A DNA stretch of 64,000 nucleotides from Putridiphycobacter sp965230195. GTDB lineage: Bacteria > Bacteroidota > Bacteroidia > Flavobacteriales_D > Crocinitomicaceae. Below are positions 55,703 through 64,000 of this stretch, one piece after another (position 1 is the stretch's first letter; each line of letters opens with the position of its first letter). The notes below the pieces were generated by a model. The model had not been told where the DNA came from, did not search any database, and saw only the letters and a program-made list of their open reading frames with translations. Both the position numbers and the translations under genes were made by a program. The stretch is taken from the NCBI GenBank assembly GCA_965230195.1, contig OZ245997.1, positions 1,612,001 through 1,676,000 on the forward strand, written 5' to 3'.

Positions 55703-57258
55703 ATGAAGCTCGAAGAACTCGAGAACGAATTCTGCAGTCAGCTTCAGCGCGGGTAACTTCCGTCCCTTGGCCAAGAGATTTTCAAAGGCGGCGGCGCTGT
55801 ACTGCCTGCCCATCAGACAATTGTCGGGGACGCTAGCTGTTTCCAAACGGGCGGCTGAGTACTTAAGGACCGTCATCGTGCACAACCGCTACTCCGATGC
55901 GACATCTCTGCTTCAAGACGTAAAGAAAACGGGCATTAAACTGCAAGAGGCAAAACCAACAGGTCTGTCCTGCGAACAAAGAGATCTGGATGGTGGAAAT
56001 GAAAGATGATATGGACAGAACTCGTGATCGGGAACATTGTCCGCCGCGTTTTGCGTTTGATTCGGGAGGAAGAGGAGGAGGAACTCAAAGAACAGGGCAA
56101 CTCTTCCAGCCAGACAGTAACCCTAATCCCACAATCGACGCCGGCAGGCATACAGATGCGGTGCGTATGCAGGAAGATGTGACCACGTCGTCTTCGTCAT
56201 TTCGCCTGACGCGATCTCTGCATGCGTTGTTGGATCTGAATCCTCAACAGAAGGAGGGTGGCCATGCAGTATCGCTGCTTTCTCTTGGCGTCCAGGCGCA
56301 CCAGGAAGAGGCGTCAAAGAAGACAGTGAAGAAAAGCAAGAACTGGAAAGGAAAGCAGGGTGTTATCGATGGCATCAATGAATTGATTGATGAACTGGAG
56401 AACATTCCAGCGCAGATCGCACAAGAAGGACTCGATCTCATCCATGCCAACGAAGTGAGAGATGTCTGTGCCTGTGCGTGAGAGAGTTAGAGGTGACAGG
56501 TGGTTTTGACGTACGGCTTTTCAGAAACGGTTCTGAAGTTCCTAACACTAGCTCACGAAAATCGACCGGATCTGGAGGTCATTGTCGCCGAAGCAGCTCC
56601 AGCATTGGACGGTGAGGCATCGCACGAGCCGCTCATACCGTTATGTCCGTCTCTATATCGAGTGCTGTAGGCCACCAGATGGCAAAGAAACTCTGTGAGG
56701 CCGAAATCAAGACGACCTTGGTTACAGACGCCGCCATTTTTGCTCTAATGGCTCGAGCCGACAAGGCATGTCCCTGTGAGGCTTCGTTACGTGTCACATC
56801 TTGGAGGACAGGTGTTTGTGGGCGGACACGAGATTTTGACAGATGGTGGTGTGATGGCAAAGAGCGGTATTCTAATGGTTGCTGCTGCCGCTCAACACCA
56901 TTCCGTTCCATTTGTGGTCCTGGTCGGCACGCACAAGCTCTCGCCCATTTTTCCGCAAGATCCCTTTCTCTTGCTCAACGAATTCAGATCGCCGCACGAG
57001 ATCATTCCGTACGGCGAGTTGGCACATCTATCCGATGGTGGTGAGTGGATGTTCATACCGTCGCAAGAGAATCGCATTTTCGGCGGCTCAGGTGTGGACG
57101 TTGTCAATCCGGCATTTGATTTTGTGCCGCCCGATCTGATCAGTCTGCTATTGACGGATCAAGGTGGGGTGACGCCAAGCTACGTCTATCGTCTCATGTC
57201 AGAATTCTATGCCAAAGAAGACATGTATCTGACAGAGGAAACAGAAACGCATCGATAG
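55703..57258 (+). CDS. EIF2B2: eIF2B subunit beta
   Basis: Regulatory subunit of the eIF2 guanine-nucleotide-exchange factor. MKLEELENEFCSQLQRG, then LAVSKRAAEYLRTVIVHNRY, joined to ELVIGNIVRRVLRLIREEE; KQGVIDGINELIDELENIPAQ; HQMAKKLCEAEIKTTLVTDA + AIFALMARADK; FVGGHEILTDGGVMAKSGIL, AAAQHHSVPFVVLVGTHKLS; and VNPAFDFVPPDLISLLLTDQ, PSYVYRLMSEFYAKEDM. These are the NagB/RpiA-like eIF2B fold. About six introns. Slightly longer than human EIF2B2 in the mid-region (acidic GNSSSQTVTL linker). Confidence 0.92.
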
Positions 57259-57309
57259 AAACGAGATACCGTGTTTAAGTATTTGCATTGTTCTCTTGCC
57301 ACCTAGACG

Positions 57310-60300
57310 ATGTCACAAAAATGGAGACAGGAACCTCAAGAAGATGCTGTTCTGAAAAATCGTTACTTTACGCATGGAATGATCACGGGGAGCGTCGAGC
57401 CGCGGCATGCCGCGGTCGGTGAAGCGGTCTCCGAAATGGCAATTCCGAACAGTACTGCCGCAGTCGATGGTATACCGAGTCGGACGTTTCCTCGGAAAAA
57501 ATGCATCAGAGTCACCAAACAGGTGAAAAACATCGAACGCGGCAAGCACGCGGTAAGACGATGTCATCCGTGTGCGCCATACGGATGGACAACAATAGGC
57601 CTTGGACACGCTGCACTCTCTGACGGCCGATTGCTTTGCCGAATTCGAAAGAGGTGTATCGAGCGACCGCGAAATTACTGAGAAGATCGTGCACGATGCT
57701 GTATGGGAAGTCGAATGCAATATGAATGTGTTGGGAGATGAAGAAAAGCACAGACATCTAACGATGGGCGATATCGACCAGGCTCGCGAATCGTCGTGCT
57801 TTGTTGTTTACCGATAGAAGATGGTTTAGAATGAGCAAGATATCAAAATTGCCAGAGGGAAAGTGAAGATTGCCGTGGAGAACGGAGAAGAGGACATGAA
57901 TCGCTTAGAAATTCGTTCTAAAGAGCGCCTTGACGAGGTACTGGAGCAGTATGCTTGCACAATGGACGCGCTCTGTTACGAAACGGCGGAAAAGAAAGAA
58001 GATTTCTTTGCAGAACAACAGTCCATCTTCAAAACGCGATTAGATGCACCACGGTATACTCCTGATAAGAGCGTCCTGCGGAGTAACGAGCTTCCTGAAT
58101 GCCTTTACAGAAAAGAGTTTCGAGATTTTTGCAAAGAGCTGAAAGAAGACAGTGAGAAGCGACTGCAGGAGATGGAAAACCGATTACACGATCTGAAATC
58201 CATGCACGAGCGATCCATCGAGTGCAGCAAAGTGTATCGGATGATCGATCAACTGAAGTCTGAAGACTTCTGGGCACCTGCTGACGTGGCAGTTGTGTTG
58301 TATGAGACGCAATCCGTACTCCATGCTAGAGACGGCGCGTTTGTGAAATGGATGCGCCAACTGTCTGCTCTAATGGACTCCGGCCTGCAGTGCAGCGCTA
58401 TTCATACATGGGGCCAAAGTTTCGGAACGATCTTATCGGCATGGTCAGCATCTGAAGAGCAGCAGATAGCCAGGCATGTCCTCTTTCAGGACGCCGGAGA
58501 ATCTATAGATCGCATTTCTGTAGTATGTCCCACGTTGTTCAAGCTGCCAAACGGCTTGGACAAAGACAAGCTTCTCTCTTGGAAAATGTTGCAGTTAGCA
58601 GACTTGAGCTCGTGGAGATCGATTCGGAGTTAGAGGCCAAAATCGAAGAGGGGAGGTGTATCGTGAAGGATCGAGAAGCATTCTTGGACATTCTCGTCGC
58701 TCAATCAAAAACACAATTGGCCAATCAGCGCAGTGCCTTGGAGAAAACATCTCAGCATTTGCAGCATGCTGCAGAAGAGATGGCCACTTCTAGAGAACAC
58801 TGCCTCCGCTCCATCGAGCTCCACACCACAGGTGCTCAGACATTTGAATACCGTCTGTCCATTCTTTTATTGAGAACCTACTCTTTAGACTTCCTCGACA
58901 AGACCAAACAGATCCATGGCGATTTGAAAGCGGCTTGGGATTCGCACAGAGCATCCATGGATGAAAAGACAGTACAGTTGAAGGAGGCAAACGACGAAAG
59001 CACCCTCGATTCCTTGGTGGATGCGATGGAGGTGTCGATCTTGGATGCAGAAGAAAAGTTCCATGCCGTGTCGGGCGATCTTGAACGTGTTGTAAAAGAG
59101 CTTAGAACCGAAGCTGATCAATCCATCGTCGAGTGGCGAGACAAACTCCGAGAGTATCTTCCAATCGATCTGGAAGAGGGTGGTATCGCAAATAGAACAA
59201 CAGAAAAAACATCTTTCACAATCGAGGTGTCAGGTCTTGACGATGATCACCTGAAGCAGACCATGGATCGACTCTTCCCAACGGAATGTATTGAACCGAA
59301 GAGCCCCGAAGAAAACAATGATGGGGTATCGATGCAATCGGCATTCATGAATTGCGAGGATGGAGAGAAACAGCGTAAAGTTCTTTCCGTTGCCGAATGG
59401 CAGTTTCCAACAAAAGATCTCCAAAAACGCGACTTAGCCGCCCTCATTGTAAGCCCACAAAACAAGGAGTGCTATCTCTGGATCTTAAACGATGTCTTTG
59501 AGCTTTACCTGCCAATTATGCTTATGCGTGGTTCAGGATTGCTGCGGAAGAGACATGAGCAACACGGTAGCGGCTATAGAGACCAGGATCGCTCGCGTTG
59601 CCGACGATCGATCTGCCGCTTTCCGAGACGACCTTGCGTCCATAGAGGAGTGGACGCGCCTTCTGCGACAGACGACTGTTCCGGATGCCAGATCTCGTTT
59701 GCTGTCCAATATTGTTCAGGCAACGCAGAAGGTGCAATCCTATCGGACATCAGGGGAAACACGTATAACCGTGTTCAAGGTTAATTCGCAACGGTCGTGT
59801 CATCCTCATCCTTAGTGTATTGCCTTAGTCATCCGTCAAGGATCTCACGTCATCAGCCCATCAGTCATTGGATGACGACGTGATGAAAATTGAGGGCATG
59901 AAAGAACATCTGAAAACTGTCCGAAGTCCAGTTGCCCTTGAGAATGCAACAAGACGCATTCAAAACATCGATGCAGATGGAGGCTTTTACTCCGGCTTTG
60001 TGAAATTGCACGAGGAGACTTGCACAGATTTTGTGCAGCAGATGAAGGAGATCAGAGATGCTTTTCTGAGTTCAGAGCTCTCCTCTTCTCCAACCGTCGA
60101 TCAAAGGATTCGGGAAGAATGGATGGCCGAAATGGACGCATTGCAAAACACAGCCAGTCATACAAAACAAGAGAGTCAACAGGAGCTTGCTGAATTTCAC
60201 TGTCATGTACATGAGAAGGTGACCTGCTGCGTTTGTGCAGCAATTGAGATGAATTGGCATGCTCAGGTCAACCAGTGGAAAGAAATCCTGATGGAATCCA

Positions 60301-61895
60301 TCCCTTCTCACGCATCCGAAATCCGATTGCTCAAAACTCGCGATGCGTTGTTGAGGCAAGAACAGAAACGGCTGGATCAAAATGCTCAGATCATCAAATC
60401 AAAGATCCAAAATCTCAAAAAGAAGGTCCGTGATCTGAAGGAATTGACCAAAATGGGTCAGCTCTCTCGCAAGAAACAGACAGACATTTCAAAGACTGCC
60501 GAAAGCAAGACTCCTGCAAGACAGCAAAGCTCACTTGATTGGACGACACCTTGCTTACAGGCTTAATACGCGACAAGATGAAGACCATTGCCGAAGGAAA
60601 GAAAGAAACAGAGCTTCCAAAGACAGCGACCATCGAGAAGGTGGCCTTTTGTGCAGCTTTGATCGATGCTGCCATGTCCAGTTTACATGCTTTCCGAGAC
60701 ATCTTCTGTGAAGAGACCTCCTGCGTCTCTTCCCTCGTAGACGAGCTTCTGTCTATGGAAATAACGACGTTGGCAAGCATCGATCTTTCCTCTGTCCTTT
60801 CTCCGAGTCCTTCATCGAATGCCGAGACACATGAAGACGATCTTTGTCGACCTCCAGACGCGCTTCTTAGCATTCAACAGGTCAAACATCGATACTGTTG
60901 GCAAGCACACCCAATACCATTCTTGCCTGCCTCTACAGGCCGGGAAGGCATTCTTTGATGATCGCGTGGGTGCACAAGAGATACACAGAATCCAAGAGAT
61001 CGGACCTGACCTTCAGCACTTTGAAGAATATGCAGCTGCCTGCATCGACCAAATGAAGAAAGATGCTTCGATGATAAAAGAAAGAGATCTCTCGAAGGCC
61101 AAAGCATGAACAACATCTGTCTGCTTCAATGCATGAGACGGATGTGTCTGTGCAGACCATGTGGATGTCTGTGAAAGAGGCTTTCGGCAAGATTCCACTG
61201 ATCATGCTTCGCAATTTTGCCTCGGCATCCATCGATGTGTACAGTCAACAGGTTCAGCAGGCACTGGATCACATCTGTCAGCCATCACACGTCGGATCCG
61301 CGCTGTCCGAGGAAGACATTTGGTCCCGGTATGCCATTTCTCAACGGCCAGTCAATGGCGTGTCCATCCACGCCCTTTCTGACGCATTCTTTGCCACCTT
61401 CTTTGCCGAATGCCATCTGCTGTTGTCGGTGTGCATGCGTTCTCAGTCATGCCTTTTTGCCTCGGAACGGTTAATTGGCGAAATTCAGTACGAATTCCAT
61501 CCGTTAGTATCCAATACGAAAGTCATTCTGCGTCATAGATACACAAATCCTCCAAGACAATTCGCAGAGACGCGTGCTTTTTGGCATTACTTGGAAGGTA
61601 GAAAAATCGACAAGCGTTTTAACCGAGGTACGTTTGCCAAAACCGTCCGCTGTCGGTTAGCTCACCTTTGAGTCTTATAGACTTCACAGTGGCACCTCTA
61701 CCTCCAGTTGACCGACAAAATGCAAAAGAATTTCGCGATTTGGAGAATGAATTTACTATGATATTACATGAGACACTCAACATCCTCGATGACATGCAGC
61801 ACCGGGCGATTAATATCCACTACCATCCCGCCGAAGAGTTGCTCGATACCGCTCCTTTTCTCGGTAAACCGTCACGAACCACCACTTGGGTTTGA
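57310..61895 (+). CDS. Long coiled-coil protein, CCDC180-like
   Basis: About 1,400 codons over many exons. Regions of clear coiled coil include EIRSKERLDEVLEQYA, KEDFFAEQQSIFKTRL, KELKEDSEKRLQEMENRLHD, KIEEGRCIVKDREAFLDIL, FVKLHEETCTDFVQQMKEIR and SKIQNLKKKVRDLKELTKM. W-centred pieces (AEWQFPTKDLQKRDLAALI; MNWHAQVNQWKEIL) alternate with the coils. The layout resembles CCDC180 (DUF4455/DUF4456), found in ciliated organisms, but I could not confirm it from a signature. Introns are 46-52 nt; 57782-57829 is GC-AG. It starts 51 bp after eIF2B-beta. Role in the flagellum is inferred only. Confidence 0.6.
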
Positions 61896-62345
61896 ACAAT
61901 GTTCCTTTTGTGGTGTAGATTAGTCATGCTTTACAAAGAAGATGTGTCTGCATGAATGTCATTGCGTTCTTCTTTTTTTCGTTGTCTTTGTGAGTTGAGT
62001 GACACTTCGAAGCCGACCGTCGCAACGAGTGAGACTCATTTCTCCGACAAGAAAAAAGTGCCTTTCCGCTGAACGTACGTTAAACGCCGGCGTGCGTTTT
62101 TTTCCGTTTTCCGTGTTCGACCCTAACATGTTTGTTCGCGACACGCGACATTCGCGTTCATCGTTTTCAATATCACTTTTTGCCACTTTCGTTGCGGTAG
62201 GACGAAGTTAGTGTGAAAACGCTTCTTGTACGTTACGTGGTTCTTTCTCAAAGCCATCGGCCTTGTGCGTTCGTGAGAAAATGGCTCACAATTTCCGCAT
62301 AACCCCGTTGTGAGTGACAGCGCTGTTCTAGGTTCCTATTACCTA
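61896..62345. other. Upstream region of the AP2 gene
   Basis: 450 bp between the coiled-coil gene and the AP2 factor. T-rich in part (62068-62110). No gene recognised. Confidence 0.4.
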
Positions 62346-63937
62346 ATGGCCTGCACGTCCTCTCGCGCCGATGCTCTCGGGCTCGAAGCCATGACGGCAC
62401 TGCCCATAGAACAGCCACCGTCCGATTTCGCGACGCGCGGCTGCGAGACGCCAACCACGGTTTCCGATGATGCTATGGTGGAAGATACCGCTCCGGCGAG
62501 TGTTCCCGTCAACAGCACTTCCGCCCCGAAGAACGCGGACCCCGCCCCGCACGATAACGTGGCGCGAGAACCGCAGAATACCTCCAATTCTACGCCAGAG
62601 GTACGACGTCACATCGCCATTATACATGATATCGACCATTACACACTTTAACCATTATTAACCCAGACGACCAAGACTCGATCTTCTCGCTTTCGTGGTG
62701 TATGTTGGAACAAAAAGAATAAACGGTGGCAGGCGGCAATCAATAACGGAGGCCGCTACATCTATCTTGGAAGCTTTACTTCGGACATAGAAGCAGCAAG
62801 AGCATTTGATTTAGCAGCCTTGCAGATTAGAGGCAGGAATACAAAACTGAATTTCAGGTACACAATGCACACACACTGCTGAAGGAATGGTTCTGTGTGG
62901 TCTAGTGTGGACAGCTATGCCGAAGCGGATTGGAAAGGTGGTGCGCCACCACATCTGGTCGAGAAATACATGAGTGGAGCTGCTCGACCGAAGCCAACTC
63001 CTTTTCGGCAATTTACTGGCACTCCAATGAAGAAAATTCATCCTTCACAGTTCGCAGCTATACAGGTACCCGTCAAGCGTGGCCGGTATGAAGAAGCAGG
63101 ATTTGGAAAACGCGCATTCGATCGAGCAGAACAGCGGTTTCTAAATAGCGCTTTTCTGTCGAATCCTGCGATCGCCGGCCAAACCAAAATCAAGCAAGAG
63201 TTTCCACCCGCGCCATCGGGGAGAGATCTAACACATGGACACATCCAAAATCTCGGATCTCCCTTCGAAAGATCGCCATTTTTCTTCTTGCCAAGCGGAA
63301 TTGCAAAAGCTACCAATTCGACAACCCCGAACTCCACCAATCAACCGCCGCGACCCATCAAGACACCGAGCATCACCACACCAGCCGTACGACTCTCCGC
63401 ATCTCATCTGAGTAAAATGATCGGTTGGTTTTGCAATGCTTGTAGTTTAGTACCCGTGTCAAGGAGGCGGTGGATCAAGCATCAATATTTGGCACCAATG
63501 AAAGTGCATTCAAGAATGTACTGCCTAAGGGGGGAGATGATTCAGCAGAGCAGCGGATGGGGTTGACGCCTGCTGGTCCACAACTTCCGCTGAAGCGTCC
63601 AGTAGCGCAGACATTGGATACATCGGCCTTCTCTGACAGACTGCCCGTTCCAATCCTTCAATCCTCTCAGAATGATGAACCACCTCTCCATGTATCTTCC
63701 GTCATTTCTGAGACCGTTGCCGGAAGCGACATCGAAGAAGCCAAAGTCATTCTTGGATCCAGTCGGAATCAGTTCGGCTTGATTCATCGCATGGTCAACT
63801 ATTCAAAGTGGAACGCCGTGGTTTGGGATGGTACAGCTATGCATACCATGGGCGTCTATGCCTCAGAAGAAGATGCACAAGTCGCTTGCTCATCTGCCGT
63901 TCGATTAGTCGAAGCCATCATGTCACGGCGCCCGTAA
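62346..63937 (+). CDS. Single-AP2-domain transcription factor
   Basis: DNA-binding regulator. Exon 1 encodes a Ser/Pro/Ala-rich segment (MACTSSRADALGLEAMTALP). A 66-nt intron leads to one AP2 domain: SSRFRGVCWNKKNKRWQAAI, NNGGRYIYLGSFTSDIEAAR, AFDLAALQIRGRNTKLNF, with the G-V and W-x-A contacts and the A-A-R-A-F-D helix intact. The remainder is low-complexity (Pro/Ser/Thr-rich) with YSKWNAVVWDGTAMHTMGVY + ASEEDAQ near the end, which looks like a partial second AP2-type strand region (W..A.VWDG...H.MGVYASEEDAQVA). Introns at about 62600-62666, 62860-62907 and 63411-63462. Target genes unknown. Confidence 0.88.
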
Positions 63938-64000
63938 GACGGACTCTTCCACACCCAGAAGAGTATCTCGATACGCCGTGCAGTGCACTCTCCCTAAATC
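63938..64000. other. 3' flank of the AP2 gene
   Basis: 63 bp after the stop; nothing recognised. Confidence 0.4.

Noticed and set aside
1..64000. CRISPR array, prokaryotic operon, prophage or insertion sequence
   Set aside because: The window is intron-rich nuclear DNA; no spaced direct repeats, transposase or bacterial gene order was found.

Overview
The window reads as nuclear DNA of a flagellated green alga (Viridiplantae). Green-lineage markers seen directly are an LHCA-type chlorophyll a/b protein with a simple plastid transit peptide and no signal peptide, a TGD4 lipid-transfer protein, a SYP7-type Qc-SNARE, a plant-style PYRR (degenerate deaminase + RibD reductase + NADAR domain), a plant-like PP6 (FyPP) phosphatase, NF-YB and a single-AP2-domain factor. 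Flagellar genes (SPAG6/PF16, RSP23/NME5 with an IQ motif, DNAAF6/PIH1D3, POC5, a CCDC180-like coiled-coil protein) show it builds motile cilia. The exact lineage (prasinophyte or early streptophyte) is not settled by this sequence.

Genes are compact. Introns are small and uniform, about 44-64 nt wherever I could trace them, mostly GT-AG; six are best read as GC-AG. Many neighbours are head to head with only 47-100 bp between start codons.

Layout: 1-4.9 kb holds a partial ankyrin gene, an oxysterol-binding protein, complex I NDUFA5 and a second ankyrin gene. 5.5-11.1 kb holds two secreted protease-inhibitor-like genes (four Kunitz modules; two Kazal modules) separated by 3.6 kb without a recognisable gene. 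11-19 kb is gene-poor: one unassigned spliced gene model, a pyrimidine-rich tract, a degenerate satellite of about 70 bp period and short tandem duplications. From 19 kb to the end the window is nearly all genes: GST, SYP7, TGD4, HSP110, TENT4 poly(A) polymerase, an auxin-efflux-carrier-like transporter carrying MORN repeats, SPAG6, LHCA, PP6, SERINC, SRP19, an IGPS-like protein, a Cys-rich secreted protein, Ku70, RSP23, POC5, eIF2D, Gemin2, RPL11, GAR1, PYRR, NF-YB, DNAAF6, eIF2B-beta, CCDC180-like and an AP2 factor.

Most genes are unrelated housekeeping functions (translation, RNP assembly, secretion, repair). The points most worth following are the AEC-MORN fusion, the Kunitz modules with a rearranged cysteine pattern, the IGPS-like protein lacking key catalytic residues, the GC-AG introns, and a recurrent ACGTCACATCAC element close to several start codons.
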